Positions 49,078 to 60,006 of a stretch of 64,000 nt of DNA are shown one piece after another. How positions within the stretch are numbered: position 1 is the first letter of the stretch; every line of letters begins with the position of its first letter. Below the pieces are notes generated by a model. The model was not told the origin of the DNA. It worked only from the letters and a program-made list of their open reading frames with translations, and made no database searches. The translations under genes and the position numbers were made by a program. Source of the stretch: Pseudomonas sp. sp1636 (GTDB lineage Bacteria > Pseudomonadota > Gammaproteobacteria > Pseudomonadales > Pseudomonadaceae); contig NZ_JARRAB010000005.1 in assembly GCF_030376615.1 (NCBI RefSeq), positions 186,001-250,000 on the forward strand, given 5' to 3'.

Positions 49078-49989
49078 ATGCTTGCCCCGCTCTTTCGTTT
49101 TATGCGTCCGCGCCGGATGCTGTTGCCGTTGCTGGTCGTTGCCACGGCGTTACTGGTCGACTTCCTGCGTCTGGATGAGCGCGCCTGGTTCTGGTTCAAG
49201 GAAGGCCAGCTGAGTGGCGTCGAACAGCAGGCGAGCATCTGGCTGCCGGGCTATCGGGTGGTCGTGCAGGGCAAGTCACTGGCCGGCCTGGAGCAGGACG
49301 AAACCTCAGGGCTGACGTACAACCCGGCCAGCGACACCCTGTTCAGCGTGACCGGCAAGCACCCGCAGCTGGTCGAGTTGTCGCTGGCCGGCGATGTGCT
49401 GCGGCGTATCCCACTCATCGGTTTCGCCGATCCCGAGGGCGTCGAGGTTCTATCCGGCGGACGCCTGGCGATCATCGACGAACGTCGGCGCAGCCTGACG
49501 GTGTTCAGTGTCGACGACCATACGCGGCGCATCGATGCGGAGGATTATCCGGCGTTCGATCTGGGTTTTGCCGATGCCGGCAACAAGGGGTTCGAGGGGA
49601 TTGCCTGGGACTCGCTCAATCAACGTGTGTTGCTCGGCAAGGAGCGCAGTCCGCTGGGGTTGTTCAGCCTGCCGTTTCCCGGCGAGGACGGGGCGGTCGG
49701 GGCGCTGCAGGCCTTGCCCTCGCAGCGCGCGTTCGTGCGTGATATTTCTTCTTTGAGTTTCGACGCGCGCACCGGCCACTCCCTGGTGCTTTCCGACGAG
49801 TCGCGGTTGCTGCTGGAGCTGGATGGCCAGGGCCAGCCGGTCAGTTTCATCAGCCTGGTCGGCGGTCTCAACGGGTTGCACCGGAGCATCGAGCAGGCCG
49901 AAGGCGTGACCATGGATGCGGCGGGCAATATCTACATCGTCGGCGAGCCCAATCTGCTCTACGTGTTCAAGAAAAAGGCCGGGAGCTGA
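49078..49989 (+). CDS. SdiA-regulated domain protein (YjiK-like), membrane-anchored
   Basis: 303 residues. One N-terminal helix (MLLPLLVVATALLVDFL) anchors a beta-propeller-like periplasmic domain: DETSGLTYNPASDTLFSVTG near 75-94, FADPEGVEVLSGGRLAIIDE near 118-137 and KGFEGIAWDSLNQRVLLGKE near 169-188. Sequence matches the SdiA-regulated family; role unknown. Confidence 0.85.
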   Translation: MLAPLFRFMRPRRMLLPLLVVATALLVDFLRLDERAWFWFKEGQLSGVEQQASIWLPGYRVVVQGKSLAGLEQDETSGLTYNPASDTLFSVTGKHPQLVELSLAGDVLRRIPLIGFADPEGVEVLSGGRLAIIDERRRSLTVFSVDDHTRRIDAEDYPAFDLGFADAGNKGFEGIAWDSLNQRVLLGKERSPLGLFSLPFPGEDGAVGALQALPSQRAFVRDISSLSFDARTGHSLVLSDESRLLLELDGQGQPVSFISLVGGLNGLHRSIEQAEGVTMDAAGNIYIVGEPNLLYVFKKKAGS

Positions 49990-50004
49990 CCCGGCCAGTC
50001 CGGT

Positions 50005-50679
50005 CTATTGGCGCGTCAAGCGCTTGACCCCCGCGGCGGTGCCGAGCAACAGCAGATCGGCCGGACGCGCGGCGAACAGGCCGTTGCAGACCACGCCGAC
50101 GATATTGTTGATCTGCGCTTCCAGCTCGGCCGGGTTGACGATCGACAGGTTGTGCACGTCGAGGATCTGGTTGCCGTTGTCGGTCAGCACGCCCTCGCGG
50201 TACACCGGATCGCCGCCCAGCTTGACCAGTTCGCGGGCGACATGGCTGCGCGCCATCGGAATCACTTCCACCGGCAGCGGGAAGGCGCCGAGCACCGGCA
50301 CCAGCTTGCTGGCATCGGCGATGCAGATGAAGGTCTTGGCCACGGCCGCGACAATTTTCTCGCGGGTCAGGGCGGCGCCGCCGCCCTTGATCAGGTTGAG
50401 GCGCTCGTCGCTTTCATCGGCGCCGTCGACATAGAACTCCAGGTCGCTGACCGCGTTCAGCTCGTAAACCGGGATGCCGTGGCCTCTGAGGCGCGTGGCG
50501 GTGGTTTCGGAGCTGGCCACCGCGCCGTCGAACTCGGCCTTGTGTTTGGCCAGGGCATCGATAAAACAGTTGGCCGTGGAGCCGGTGCCGACCCCGACGA
50601 CGCTCTTGGCGTCGAGCTGGGGGAGGATGAAGTCGACGGCCGCTTGGGCGACTGCTTGCTTGAGTTGATCCTGGTTCAT
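50005..50679 (-). CDS. rpiA: Ribose-5-phosphate isomerase A
   Basis: 224 residues. [16 protein letters not shown] near 28-43 is the phosphate loop, [31 protein letters not shown] near 77-107 holds the catalytic Asp/Glu/Lys. It interconverts ribose-5-phosphate and ribulose-5-phosphate in the pentose pathway. Start at 50679 ([14 protein letters not shown]) matches the family; a long in-frame extension overlaps ilvA and is rejected. Divergent from ilvA. Confidence 0.96.
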   Translation of the reverse strand: MNQDQLKQAVAQAAVDFILPQLDAKSVVGVGTGSTANCFIDALAKHKAEFDGAVASSETTATRLRGHGIPVYELNAVSDLEFYVDGADESDERLNLIKGGGAALTREKIVAAVAKTFICIADASKLVPVLGAFPLPVEVIPMARSHVARELVKLGGDPVYREGVLTDNGNQILDVHNLSIVNPAELEAQINNIVGVVCNGLFAARPADLLLLGTAAGVKRLTRQ

Positions 50680-50844
50680 CGCGGTATTTGCGCCTGGGTG
50701 GAATCGGAAGGCGCGAATTATAGCGCGCAGCGCGGCAAAGCCTCGCCTGTTCGCGCCAGCAAAACCCCGGACCTCGTATGGTCGTTCGGCGCAAGCCTGG
50801 GGTAGACTCGCTGACTCCCTCGAAAAGCCGCCTGCGATAACGCC

Positions 50845-52359
50845 ATGCTCGAACAGTACGTCAAGATGATCCTCACCTCGCGCGTCTACGACGTCGCGGT
50901 GGAAACCCCGTTGCAAGCCGCCCACCAGCTGTCCGAGCGTCTGGGCAACCAGATTCTGCTCAAGCGCGAAGACCTGCAGCCGGTGTACTCGTTCAAGATT
51001 CGCGGCGCCTACAACAAGTTGGCCCAGCTCTCGGCCGAGGAGCGCGCGCGCGGGGTGGTCACCGCCTCGGCCGGCAACCATGCCCAGGGTCTGGCGCTGG
51101 CGGCCAAGGTGCTGGGGGTCAAGGCGACCATCGTGATGCCCAAGACCACCCCGGAGATCAAGGTGCATGGCGTGCGCTCGCGCGGCGGCAAGGTGGTGCT
51201 GCATGGCGACAGCTTCCCCGAGGCGCTGGCCTATTCGCTGAAACTGGTGGAAGAGAAGGGCTACATCTATGTCCACCCCTATGACGACCCGCACACCATC
51301 GCCGGCCAGGGCACGGTGGCGATGGAGATCCTCCGCCAGCACCCCGGCCAGCTCGACGCCATCTTCGTTCCGGTCGGCGGTGGCGGGCTGATCGCCGGGA
51401 TCGCCGCCTACGTCAAATACCTGCGTCCGCAGATCAGGATCATCGGCGTCGAGCCGGACGACTCCAACTGCCTGCAGGCCGCCATGGCCGCCGGCGAGCG
51501 CGTGGTGCTAAGCCAGGTCGGGCTGTTCGCCGACGGCGTGGCGGTGGCGCAGATCGGCCAGCACACCTTCGGTATCTGCCGCCACCATGTCGACGAGGTG
51601 ATCACCGTCAGCACCGACGAGATCTGCGCGGCGATCAAGGACATCTACGACGACACCCGCTCGATCACCGAGCCGGCCGGCGCCCTGAGCGTCGCCGGGA
51701 TCAAGAAGTACGTCGAGCGCGAAGGCTGCAGCGGCCAGGTGCTGGTCGGCATCGACTCGGGCGCCAACGTCAACTTCGACCGCCTGCGCCATGTCGCCGA
51801 GCGTGCCGAGCTGGGCGAGAAGCGCGAGGCGATCATCGCCGTGACCATTCCCGAGCAGCCGGGCAGCTTCAAGGCCTTCTGCGAGGCGATCGGCAAACGC
51901 CAGATCACCGAGTTCAACTACCGCTACCACAGCGACAAGGACGCGCACATCTTCGTCGGCGTGCAGACCCACCCGGAAAACGACCCGCGCGCGGCGCTGG
52001 TGGAGAGCCTGCGCGGCCAGGGCTTCCCGGTGGTGGATCTGACCGATAACGAACTGGCCAAGCTGCACATCCGCCACATGGTCGGCGGCCATGCGGCGCG
52101 GGTGCGCGACGAGGTGGTGCTGCGTTTCGAATTCCCCGAGCGGCCGGGCGCCCTGTTCAACTTCCTGCAGAAACTCGGCGGGCGCTGGAACATCTCGATG
52201 TTCCACTACCGCAACCACGGCGCCGCCGATGGGCGGGTGGTCGCCGGCCTGCAGGTGCCGGAGGCCGAACGCCACCTGGTAGCCGCGGCGCTGGACGCGA
52301 TCGGCTATCCGTACTGGGACGAAAGCGACAACCCGGCCTACACCCTCTTTCTTGGTTGA
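50845..52359 (+). CDS. ilvA: Threonine ammonia-lyase, biosynthetic
   Basis: 504-residue PLP enzyme making 2-oxobutyrate for isoleucine. PLP Lys lies in [14 protein letters not shown] near 47-60; [13 protein letters not shown] near 73-85; [10 protein letters not shown] near 178-187. Two C-terminal ACT-like regulatory domains open [15 protein letters not shown] and [17 protein letters not shown], the site of isoleucine/valine control. Length equals the long biosynthetic form. Confidence 0.95.
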   Translation: MLEQYVKMILTSRVYDVAVETPLQAAHQLSERLGNQILLKREDLQPVYSFKIRGAYNKLAQLSAEERARGVVTASAGNHAQGLALAAKVLGVKATIVMPKTTPEIKVHGVRSRGGKVVLHGDSFPEALAYSLKLVEEKGYIYVHPYDDPHTIAGQGTVAMEILRQHPGQLDAIFVPVGGGGLIAGIAAYVKYLRPQIRIIGVEPDDSNCLQAAMAAGERVVLSQVGLFADGVAVAQIGQHTFGICRHHVDEVITVSTDEICAAIKDIYDDTRSITEPAGALSVAGIKKYVEREGCSGQVLVGIDSGANVNFDRLRHVAERAELGEKREAIIAVTIPEQPGSFKAFCEAIGKRQITEFNYRYHSDKDAHIFVGVQTHPENDPRAALVESLRGQGFPVVDLTDNELAKLHIRHMVGGHAARVRDEVVLRFEFPERPGALFNFLQKLGGRWNISMFHYRNHGAADGRVVAGLQVPEAERHLVAAALDAIGYPYWDESDNPAYTLFLG

Positions 52360-52389
52360 GTCGGCAATCCGACAGGGAATAAAGACGTT

Positions 52390-52830
52390 ATGGAACACTA
52401 CCTGCTACTGAGGATCGTCCACAGCCTGCCCGGTATCCTCCTGCTGCTCGGTGTGCTGGCCCATGCCCTGATGCTGTGGAAGGCCAGGCGCGGCGGCGAT
52501 GCGGCCATCCTGCAACGCAAGCTGCGACGTACCCGCATGATCAGCCTGCCGTTGCTGGGCCTGCTGGCGCTGAGCTTGCCGGTCAGTGGCTGGGCACTGG
52601 TGGACATGGTCGGTTGGCCGCTGGGGCAGACTTGGTTGCTGCTCGGCAGCATCCTGTTCGCGCTGATGATGCTCTTCGGCCTGTTGCTCGCCGGGCGCCT
52701 GGCCGCCTGGCAGGCGCTGGGCGAGGCGCCGGCCACCAGCCGCCTGCTGGTTTTTACCGCCGCCTATGCCGGGCTGATCGTCCTGCTGTTGCTGGCGATC
52801 ATGGGCCTGATGGGCGCCAAACCGGCCTGA
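52390..52830 (+). CDS. Integral membrane protein, DUF2269-like
   Basis: 146 residues with four hydrophobic helices: LLLRIVHSLPGILLLLGVLAHALML, MISLPLLGLLALSLPVSGWAL, LLLGSILFALMMLFGLLLAG and AAYAGLIVLLLLAIMGLMG. The HSLPG motif in the first helix fits DUF2269. Function unknown. It starts 30 bases after ilvA. Confidence 0.75.
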   Translation: MEHYLLLRIVHSLPGILLLLGVLAHALMLWKARRGGDAAILQRKLRRTRMISLPLLGLLALSLPVSGWALVDMVGWPLGQTWLLLGSILFALMMLFGLLLAGRLAAWQALGEAPATSRLLVFTAAYAGLIVLLLLAIMGLMGAKPA

Positions 52831-52864
52831 CGGGGCAGGCGCTCATGGTTGATGCGCGCTGGAC

Positions 52865-52934
52865 GTAGGAGCGGCCCATGGCCGCGATGCTTCTTGCTGG
52901 TGTATGCCCTATCGCGGCCATGGGCCGCTCCTAC
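52865..52934. repeat. REP-like inverted repeat
   Basis: Arms 52865-52888 and 52911-52934 are perfect 24-base complements (core GGAGCGGCCCATGGCCGC) with a 22-base spacer. It sits between the membrane protein and HAD genes. Confidence 0.9.
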
Positions 52935-53030
52935 AATGTTGCAGGCCTTGCGCATAAACATAGAACCTAGAAGGACGTGCCGCCCTGAGGCGGGCCTGTG
53001 CTTGGGCAACCTACAAGGGGCAGGTGATTT

Positions 53031-53684
53031 CTAGCGCAGCGAGATCACCGGCCAGCCGCGCTTTTCGGCTTCGGCGCGCAGGTTCGGGTCGGGGTCGACG
53101 GCCACTGGCTGGCTGACTTGCTCCAGCAGGGCCAGGTCGTTCATCGAGTCGCTGTAGAAACAGCTGTCTTCCAGGCTGAAGCCGGTTTGCGCCAGCCAGC
53201 GGTTGAGGCGGGTGACCTTGCCTTGCTTGAAGCAGGGCACGTCGGTGGTGCGTCCGGTGTAGCGCCCGCCCGCCATCTCGCATTCGGTGGCCAGCAGGGT
53301 GTCGACGCCCAGGCGCGCGGCAATCGGCGCGGTGACGAAGCGATTGGTGGCGGTGATGATCAGCAACTTGTCGCCCGCGCCGCGGTGTTCGGCGAGCAGG
53401 GCTTCGCCCTTGCTCAGGATCATCGGTTCGACGCAATCGCGCATGAACTCGCGGTGCCACTGCTCGAGTTGCGCCATCTCGCTGCGGCCGAGGATTTCCA
53501 GGCTGAAATTCAGGTAGTCGGTAATGTCCAGGCGACCCGCCAGGTAGTCCTGATAGAAGGCGTCGTTGCGCGCTTTATAGGCGACGCCGTCGAGAATGCC
53601 GCGCTCACACAGGTAATCGCCCCAGGCGTGGTCGCTGTCGCCGCCGAGCAGGGTGTTGTCGAGATCGAATAAAGCCAGACGCAC
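53031..53684 (-). CDS. HAD-IB family phosphatase
   Basis: 217 residues. Motif [17 protein letters not shown] near 3-18 (nucleophile Asp8), motif [12 protein letters not shown] near 104-113, motif III region KQGKVTRL near 157, motif [15 protein letters not shown] near 179-191. SerB-like subfamily IB, substrate unknown. GTG at 53684 is chosen: AAAGGTG lies upstream and the protein then opens directly at motif I. Divergent from rppH. Confidence 0.88.
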   Translation of the reverse strand: MRLALFDLDNTLLGGDSDHAWGDYLCERGILDGVAYKARNDAFYQDYLAGRLDITDYLNFSLEILGRSEMAQLEQWHREFMRDCVEPMILSKGEALLAEHRGAGDKLLIITATNRFVTAPIAARLGVDTLLATECEMAGGRYTGRTTDVPCFKQGKVTRLNRWLAQTGFSLEDSCFYSDSMNDLALLEQVSQPVAVDPDPNLRAEAEKRGWPVISLR

Positions 53685-53822
53685 AGGGCACCTTTCATCA
53701 AAACCTAGAAGGGCAGTCAGAATAACGACTTTTAGACGGCCTGCCCATTCGGGTGCCCGCGTTGCTGCTGTCGCGACCTTTGTGGAACAATGCCGAAACA
53801 TGCGTTTACGAGGTTGTGCGCC

Positions 53823-54302
53823 GTGATCGATCCTGATGGTTTTCGCCCCAATGTCGGCATCATTCTGACCAATGATGTCGGCCAGGTGCTCTGGGCGCGT
53901 CGGATAAACCAGGACGCCTGGCAGTTCCCGCAAGGCGGGATCAACGACTATGAGTCGCCGGAAGAGGCGCTGTATCGCGAATTGAACGAGGAAGTCGGCC
54001 TGGAGCAGCAGGATGTGAAAATTCTCGCCTGCACTCGGGGTTGGTTGAGGTATCGTCTGCCTCAGCGTCTGGTTCGCACCCACAGCCAACCCTTGTGTAT
54101 CGGCCAGAAACAGAAGTGGTTCCTGTTGCGTCTGACCTCGGACGAACAGCGGGTGCGCATGGATCTGACCGGCAAGCCCGAGTTCGATGGTTGGCGTTGG
54201 GTCAGTTACTGGTACCCGCTGGGCCAGGTGGTCACATTCAAGCGCGAGGTCTATCGCCGCGCCCTCAAGGAACTCGCTCCGCGCCTGCTGGCGCGGGACT
54301 GA
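53823..54302 (+). CDS. rppH: RNA pyrophosphohydrolase
   Basis: 159-residue Nudix enzyme removing pyrophosphate from 5' ends of mRNA and triggering decay. [15 protein letters not shown] opens the protein; the Nudix box [23 protein letters not shown] spans near 38-60. GTG at 53823 with GAGGT upstream is chosen, giving the P. aeruginosa length. ptsP follows after 19 bases, the usual rppH-ptsP pair. Confidence 0.95.
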   Translation: MIDPDGFRPNVGIILTNDVGQVLWARRINQDAWQFPQGGINDYESPEEALYRELNEEVGLEQQDVKILACTRGWLRYRLPQRLVRTHSQPLCIGQKQKWFLLRLTSDEQRVRMDLTGKPEFDGWRWVSYWYPLGQVVTFKREVYRRALKELAPRLLARD

Positions 54303-54321
54303 TACGGACTAGAGCCGAACC

Positions 54322-56601
54322 ATGCTCAATACGCTGCGCAAGATCGTCCAGGAAGTGAATGCCGCCAAGGATCTCAAAGCGGCTTTGGGCATCATTGTGC
54401 TGCGGGTCAAGGAGGCCATGGGCAGCCAGGTCTGCTCGGTCTATCTGCTCGACCCGGAGAGCAATCGCTTCGTGCTGATGGCCACCGACGGCCTGAACAA
54501 ACGCTCCATCGGCAAGGTCAGCATGGCGCCCAACGAGGGCCTGGTCGGTCTGGTGGGCACCCGCGAGGAGCCGCTCAACCTGGAGAACGCCTCCGAACAC
54601 CCGCGCTACCGCTACTTTGCCGAAACCGGCGAGGAGCGCTATGCCTCCTTCCTCGGTTCGCCGATCATCCACCACCGCAAGGTGATGGGCGTGCTGGTGA
54701 TCCAGCAAAAGGAGCGGCGTCAGTTCGACGAGGGCGAAGAAGCCTTTCTGGTGACCATGAGCGCCCAGCTCGCCGGGGTGATTGCGCACGCCGAGGCCAC
54801 CGGCTCGATCCGCGGCCTGGGCAAGCAGGGCAAGGGCATCCAGGAGGCCAAGTTTGTCGGCGTGCCGGGATCGCCCGGCGCGGCGGTGGGCACGGCCGTG
54901 GTGGTGCTGCCGGCGGCCGACCTGGAAGTGGTGCCGGACAAGAGCGTCGATGACATCGGCGCCGAGCTGCTGCTGTTCAACGCCGCCCTGGAAGGTGTGC
55001 GCACCGACATGCGCGCGCTGTCGGCGAAGATGGCCAGCCTGTTGCGCCCGGAAGAGCGCGCGCTGTTCGACGTCTACCTGATGATGCTGGAAGACGCCGC
55101 CCTGGGTAACGAGGTGGTCAAGGTCATCAAGACCGGGCAGTGGGCCCAGGGCGCCTTGCGTCAGGTGATCAGCGAGCACGTCAATCGCTTCGAGCTGATG
55201 GACGATGCCTACCTGCGCGAGCGTGCCTCCGACGTCAAGGATCTCGGCCGGCGTCTGCTCGCCTACCTGCAGCAGGCGCGGCAGCAGACCCTGGTGTATC
55301 CCGATAATTGCATCCTGGTCAGCGAGGAACTGTCGCCGGCCATGCTCGGCGAAGTGCCGGAGGGCAAGCTGGTCGGCCTGGTCTCGGTGCAGGGCTCGGG
55401 CAACTCGCATGTGGCGATCTTCGCCCGCGCCATGGGCATCCCCACGGTGATGGGGGTGGTCGACCTGCCCTATTCGAAGATCGACGGCATCCAACTGATC
55501 GTCGATGGCTACCACGGCGAGGTGTTCACCAACCCCAGCGAGCTGCTGCGCAAGCAGTATGCCGAGGTGGTCGAGGAAGAGCGCCAGCTGACCCAGGGCC
55601 TCGACGCCTTGCGCGCCCTGCCGTGCGAGACGCTGGACGGTTACCGCATGCCGCTGTGGGTCAACACCGGCCTGCTGGCCGATGTCAAGCGCGCCCAGGA
55701 GCGCGGCGCCGAGGGTGTGGGTCTGTACCGCACCGAAGTGCCGTTCATGATCAAGGAGCGCTTTCCCAGCGAGAAGGAGCAACTGGCCATCTATCGTGAG
55801 CAGTTGCAGGCCTTCCACCCGTTACCGGTGACCATGCGCAGCCTGGACGTCGGTGGCGACAAGGCCCTGAGCTATTTCCCGATCAAGGAAGAAAACCCCT
55901 TCCTCGGCTGGCGCGGTATCCGCGTGACCCTCGACCACCCGGAAATCTTCCTGGTGCAGACCCGCGCCATGCTCAAGGCCAGCGAAGGCCTGGATAATCT
56001 GCGCATCCTGTTGCCGATGATTTCCGGGATTCAGGAGCTGGAAGAAGCGCTGCACCTGATTCACCGCGCCTGGGGCGAGGTGCGCGACGAGGGCGTCGAC
56101 ATCCCGATGCCGCCGGTGGGGGTGATGATCGAAATCCCCGCCGCGGTCTATCAGGTGCGCGAGCTGGCGCGCCAGGTCGACTTCCTCTCGGTCGGCTCCA
56201 ACGATTTGACCCAGTACCTGCTGGCGGTGGACCGCAACAACCCGCGGGTCGCCGACCTCTACGACTTCCTCCATCCGGCCGTGCTGCAAGCGCTGTGCAA
56301 GGTAGTCGAAGGCGCGCATGCCGAAGGCAAGCCGGTGAGCATCTGTGGCGAGATGGCCGGCGATCCGGCGGCGGCGGTGCTGCTGATGGCGATGGGCTTC
56401 GACAGCCTGTCGATGAACGCCACCAACTTGCCCAAGGTCAAGTGGCTGCTGCGTCAGGTCAGCCTGGGCAAGGCCAAGGAACTGCTGGGCCAGGTGATGA
56501 CCATCGACAACCCGCATATGGTCCATAGCACCCTGCAACTGGCCCTGCGCAACCTGGGTCTGGGCCGCATGATCAATCCGGCGTCGGCTATCCAGGCCTG
56601 A
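54322..56601 (+). CDS. ptsP: PEP-protein phosphotransferase of the nitrogen PTS (EI-Ntr)
   Basis: 759 residues. N-terminal GAF domain (1-170, ALGIIVLRVKEAMGSQVCSVYLLD), EI N-domain opening GVPGSPGAAVGTAVV, phospho-His in GSGNSHVAIFARAMGIPTV near 355-373, and the PEP-binding TIM barrel with RSLDVGGDKALSYF and VGSNDLTQYLLAVDRN. EI-Ntr passes phosphate from PEP to NPr and EIIA-Ntr, and senses glutamine via GAF. Operon with rppH. Confidence 0.96.
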   Translation: MLNTLRKIVQEVNAAKDLKAALGIIVLRVKEAMGSQVCSVYLLDPESNRFVLMATDGLNKRSIGKVSMAPNEGLVGLVGTREEPLNLENASEHPRYRYFAETGEERYASFLGSPIIHHRKVMGVLVIQQKERRQFDEGEEAFLVTMSAQLAGVIAHAEATGSIRGLGKQGKGIQEAKFVGVPGSPGAAVGTAVVVLPAADLEVVPDKSVDDIGAELLLFNAALEGVRTDMRALSAKMASLLRPEERALFDVYLMMLEDAALGNEVVKVIKTGQWAQGALRQVISEHVNRFELMDDAYLRERASDVKDLGRRLLAYLQQARQQTLVYPDNCILVSEELSPAMLGEVPEGKLVGLVSVQGSGNSHVAIFARAMGIPTVMGVVDLPYSKIDGIQLIVDGYHGEVFTNPSELLRKQYAEVVEEERQLTQGLDALRALPCETLDGYRMPLWVNTGLLADVKRAQERGAEGVGLYRTEVPFMIKERFPSEKEQLAIYREQLQAFHPLPVTMRSLDVGGDKALSYFPIKEENPFLGWRGIRVTLDHPEIFLVQTRAMLKASEGLDNLRILLPMISGIQELEEALHLIHRAWGEVRDEGVDIPMPPVGVMIEIPAAVYQVRELARQVDFLSVGSNDLTQYLLAVDRNNPRVADLYDFLHPAVLQALCKVVEGAHAEGKPVSICGEMAGDPAAAVLLMAMGFDSLSMNATNLPKVKWLLRQVSLGKAKELLGQVMTIDNPHMVHSTLQLALRNLGLGRMINPASAIQA

Positions 56602-56644
56602 TGCCCGCAGGGGCGGGCGGCTGGGCTGCGCGCCTCAGCCCCGC

Positions 56645-57394
56645 CTACGGCGCTTCAACCCATTCCTCGCCAAGCGGCACGCCATCTGGGCCGAAGCTGC
56701 GCTCGACCAATTGCCGTCGGCCATCGGCATGCATGACCAATACCGTGCTGGCGCGGGTGCCATAGCTACGGGTGGCGATGAAGATACTGGAAAGCAGGCG
56801 CTCGGTATTCAAGCCTATGCCGGTGTCGGGGAGGCGAGCGTCCTCGACTTGCTGGCCATCGTGGAGCAAATCCAGCAGGGACGATATCTGTGGCGTGATC
56901 AGGCATTCGCTGAGCAACGCCTTGGCTTTCTCCACCTTGGGCCAGGGGGTGTCCAGTTCGGCATTCGACAGGCCGTAGATGCCCGCCGTCAGTTGCTCGG
57001 GCTCGCCGCGCTGCGAATTCAGCAGCCAGAGCTGCTCGCGGTCGCCGAGCAATAGGTTGAAGCCCGAGTAGTCCCCGGCGCGTTGCGCCAGGTCGCGTAA
57101 AAACGCTTGCGGGCCAAGCGGGCCGCTCAAGTACTGTATGGGCAGCTCGCCCCTGGAGCGGCCGCGCGGCGGTTGGCGCGGGTCGCGGATATTGGTCAGC
57201 GCGGCGAAACGCCCCTGGGGGCCAATCCCCAGCCAGGTGCCGCCCGCTTGCTGGTCGCGCCCGGCGATGAGGCCGGGCACGTCTGGCCACTCAGCCAGCG
57301 GCAGGCTGGGGCGGTCATAGAACTCGTCACGGTTGGCGGCCAACAGCAAGGGCAACGGCTGGCCGGGACGCCAGGCGAAAACGATCAAGCACAT
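56645..57394 (-). CDS. NRDE (TANGO2-like) family protein
   Basis: 249 residues, opening MCLIVFAWRPGQPLPLLLAANRDEF with the NRDE motif at 20-24. AGRDQQAGGTWLGIGPQGRFAALTNIRD near 44-71 is the second family block. The N-terminal Cys2 is conserved in the family. Function in bacteria is unknown; animal TANGO2 has been tied to lipid or haem handling. Convergent with ptsP. Confidence 0.88.
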   Translation of the reverse strand: MCLIVFAWRPGQPLPLLLAANRDEFYDRPSLPLAEWPDVPGLIAGRDQQAGGTWLGIGPQGRFAALTNIRDPRQPPRGRSRGELPIQYLSGPLGPQAFLRDLAQRAGDYSGFNLLLGDREQLWLLNSQRGEPEQLTAGIYGLSNAELDTPWPKVEKAKALLSECLITPQISSLLDLLHDGQQVEDARLPDTGIGLNTERLLSSIFIATRSYGTRASTVLVMHADGRRQLVERSFGPDGVPLGEEWVEAP

Positions 57395-57534
57395 GGAGCC
57401 CCCTTGGGGAGTCGAAAGTTTGCAGCGCTAAGCTTGTAACGCCAGCGCCCCATTGTGCAACCGTCAATTGCCGCTTAACGCTTCCCGCCCATGTCTGTGC
57501 CGATTACCATTGCGCTTTGTTTGCGGGGGTGTCG

Positions 57535-58317
57535 ATGGAACTGCTGCTGTATTTAGTGCTGGGCGCCGCTGCCGGCGTGCTGGCCGGGCTGTTTGGCGTC
57601 GGTGGCGGAATCATCATCGTCCCCGTGCTGGTATTCAGCTTCGCCGCCCAGGGCTTCGATGCGGCCGTGCTGACTCATCTGGCGGTGGGGACGTCGTTGG
57701 CGACCATCGTCTTCACCTCGATCAACTCGGTACTGGAACACCATCGTCGGGGCGCGGTGCGCTGGCCGATCTTCGTCTGGATGACCCTGGGCATTCTGCT
57801 TGGCGCGGCCTTGGGCGCCATGACCGCGGCCGCGATCCAGGGGCCGTTGCTGCAGAAAATCATCGGCGTGTTCGCCATCGTCATCGCCCTGCAGATGGCC
57901 CTGGATCTGCGGCCCAAGGCCAGCAGTTCGGTGCCGGGAAAACTGGGCTTGAGCGGCGCCGGCGTAGTGATCGGCTGGGCCTCGGCGATTTTCGGCATCG
58001 GCGGCGGCTCGCTCAACGTGCCCTTCCTGACCTGGCGCAGCGTGCCCATGCAGCAGGCGGTGGCGACCTCCTCGGCCTGCGGCCTGCCGATTGCCGTGGC
58101 CGGCGCGCTGACCTTCATGTGGCTGGGCTGGGACAGCCCGCAACTACCGGACTGGAGCCTGGGTTTCGTCTACCTGCCGGCGATGGCCGGGATTGCCTTC
58201 ACCAGCATGTTCTTCGCCCGTTTCGGCGCACGCCTGGCGCATCGTCTGTCGCCACGCCTGCTCAAGCGTCTGTTCGCCTTGCTGCTGTTTAGCGTGGGCC
58301 TGAGTTTTTTGATTTGA
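57535..58317 (+). CDS. TauE/SafE family anion exporter
   Basis: 260 residues with about eight helices. [23 protein letters not shown] near 11-33 and [22 protein letters not shown] near 149-170 are the two repeats with the TauE/SafE GxGGG motifs. Members export sulfite or organosulfonates. ATG at 57535; lgt starts after ten bases. Confidence 0.88.
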   Translation: MELLLYLVLGAAAGVLAGLFGVGGGIIIVPVLVFSFAAQGFDAAVLTHLAVGTSLATIVFTSINSVLEHHRRGAVRWPIFVWMTLGILLGAALGAMTAAAIQGPLLQKIIGVFAIVIALQMALDLRPKASSSVPGKLGLSGAGVVIGWASAIFGIGGGSLNVPFLTWRSVPMQQAVATSSACGLPIAVAGALTFMWLGWDSPQLPDWSLGFVYLPAMAGIAFTSMFFARFGARLAHRLSPRLLKRLFALLLFSVGLSFLI

Positions 58318-58327
58318 GGAGTTGTTG

Positions 58328-59131
58328 ATGCTGGCTTACCCGCAGATCGACCCGGTGGCGATTGCCCTGGGGCCGCTGAAAATTCACTGGTACGGCCTAA
58401 TGTACCTGGTCGGCATCGGCGGTGCCTGGTGGCTGGCGTCGCGCCGGTTGCACAGCTTCGCGCCGAACTGGAACAAGGAAAAGCTCTCCGATCTGGTGTT
58501 CTGGGTGGCCATGGGGGTGATCCTCGGCGGCCGGCTGGGCTATGTGCTGTTCTACGACCTAGCCGCCTATATCGCCGAACCCGTGCGCATGCTGCGTATC
58601 TGGGAGGGCGGCATGTCCTTTCACGGCGGCTTTATCGGCGTGATGCTGGCGAGCTGGTGGTTTGGCAAGCGCAACGGTAAGAGCTTCTTCCAACTGATGG
58701 ACTTCATCGCGCCGCTGGTGCCGATTGGCCTGGGGGCCGGGCGTATCGGCAACTTCATCAACGCCGAACTCTGGGGCAAGGCCAGCGACCTGCCCTGGGC
58801 CATGGTCTTCCCTACCGACCCTGCACAGCTGGCGCGGCATCCCTCGCAGCTCTACCAGTTCGCCCTGGAGGGCGTGGCGCTGTTCGCCATCCTCTGGTTC
58901 TACTCGCGCAAACCGCGGCCGACCATGGCGGTGTCGGGCATGTTCGCCCTGAGCTACGGCATCTTCCGCTTTATCGTCGAGTTCGTGCGGGTGCCGGATG
59001 CCCAACTCGGCTACCTGGCCGGCGGCTGGCTGACCATGGGCCAGGTGCTCAGTCTGCCGATGATCCTTCTCGGGGTGTTTTTGATCTGGCTCGCCTACCA
59101 CCGCCAGACCGCCCAAGGAGCCAGCCGATGA
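58328..59131 (+). CDS. lgt: Prolipoprotein diacylglyceryl transferase
   Basis: 267 residues of seven-helix inner-membrane Lgt, transferring diacylglyceryl to the lipobox Cys of prelipoproteins. Motifs: [14 protein letters not shown] near 92-105 (essential His) and [17 protein letters not shown] near 133-149. ATG at 58328 has GAGGAG upstream. Overlaps thyA by ATGA, conserved lgt-thyA coupling. Confidence 0.96.
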   Translation: MLAYPQIDPVAIALGPLKIHWYGLMYLVGIGGAWWLASRRLHSFAPNWNKEKLSDLVFWVAMGVILGGRLGYVLFYDLAAYIAEPVRMLRIWEGGMSFHGGFIGVMLASWWFGKRNGKSFFQLMDFIAPLVPIGLGAGRIGNFINAELWGKASDLPWAMVFPTDPAQLARHPSQLYQFALEGVALFAILWFYSRKPRPTMAVSGMFALSYGIFRFIVEFVRVPDAQLGYLAGGWLTMGQVLSLPMILLGVFLIWLAYHRQTAQGASR

Positions 59132-59922
59132 AACAGTACCTCGAGCTGATGCGCCTGGTGCGCGAGACCGGCACCTTCAAGAGCGACCGCACCGGCACCG
59201 GCACCTACAGCCTGTTCGCCCAGCAGATGCGCTTCGACCTGGCCGAGGGGTTTCCCCTGGTCACCACCAAGAAGTGCCACCTCAAATCGATCATCCACGA
59301 GCTGCTGTGGTTCCTTGCGGGCGACACCAACATCCAGTATCTGAAGGACAACGGCGTGCGCATCTGGGACGAGTGGGCCGACGAAAACGGCGACCTCGGC
59401 CCGGTCTACGGCTACCAGTGGCGCAACTGGCCGGCGCCGAACGGCCAGTCGATCGACCAGATCAGCCAACTGATCGAGATGCTCAAGACCAATCCGGATT
59501 CGCGCCGCCTGATCGTCTCCGCCTGGAACCCGGCGCTGGTCGAGCAGATGGCCCTGCCGCCGTGCCATGCGCTGTTCCAGTTCTACGTCGCCGACGGCAA
59601 GCTGAGCTGCCAGCTGTACCAGCGCTCGGCCGACATCTTCCTCGGCGTGCCCTTCAACATCGCCAGCTACGCGCTGCTGACCCTGATGGTCGCCCAGGTC
59701 ACAGGCCTCGAGCCAGGTGAGTTCATCTGGACCGGCGGCGACTGCCACCTGTACGCCAACCACCTCGAACAGGCCGACCTGCAACTCACCCGCGAACCGC
59801 TGCCGCTGCCGACCATGCAGCTCAATCCGGCAGTGAAGGACATCTTCGCCTTCAAATTCGAGGACTTCGAGCTGCTCGGTTACCAGGCCCATCCGCATAT
59901 CAGCGCGCCGGTCGCGGTCTAG
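59128..59922 (+). CDS. thyA: Thymidylate synthase
   Basis: 264 residues. Nucleophile Cys146 in [12 protein letters not shown]; FRTSKKxxxx-like segment [21 protein letters not shown] near 36-56; [19 protein letters not shown] near 166-184. Methylates dUMP to dTMP using methylene-THF. Coupled to lgt by a four-base overlap. Confidence 0.97.
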   Translation: MKQYLELMRLVRETGTFKSDRTGTGTYSLFAQQMRFDLAEGFPLVTTKKCHLKSIIHELLWFLAGDTNIQYLKDNGVRIWDEWADENGDLGPVYGYQWRNWPAPNGQSIDQISQLIEMLKTNPDSRRLIVSAWNPALVEQMALPPCHALFQFYVADGKLSCQLYQRSADIFLGVPFNIASYALLTLMVAQVTGLEPGEFIWTGGDCHLYANHLEQADLQLTREPLPLPTMQLNPAVKDIFAFKFEDFELLGYQAHPHISAPVAV

Positions 59923-59932
59923 CAGGCTCTGG

Positions 59933-59970
59933 CCGGCAACCGGGCCGCAAGCGTTGCCGGTAGTTTTGTT
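59933..59970 (+). terminator. Terminator after thyA
   Basis: CCGGCAAC (59933-59940) and GTTGCCGG (59953-59960) form an 8-bp stem followed by TAGTTTTGTT. Confidence 0.8.
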
Positions 59971-60006
59971 ACCCTGACGCTTTGCCGGTTGGGGAGGAGT
60001 CTGTTT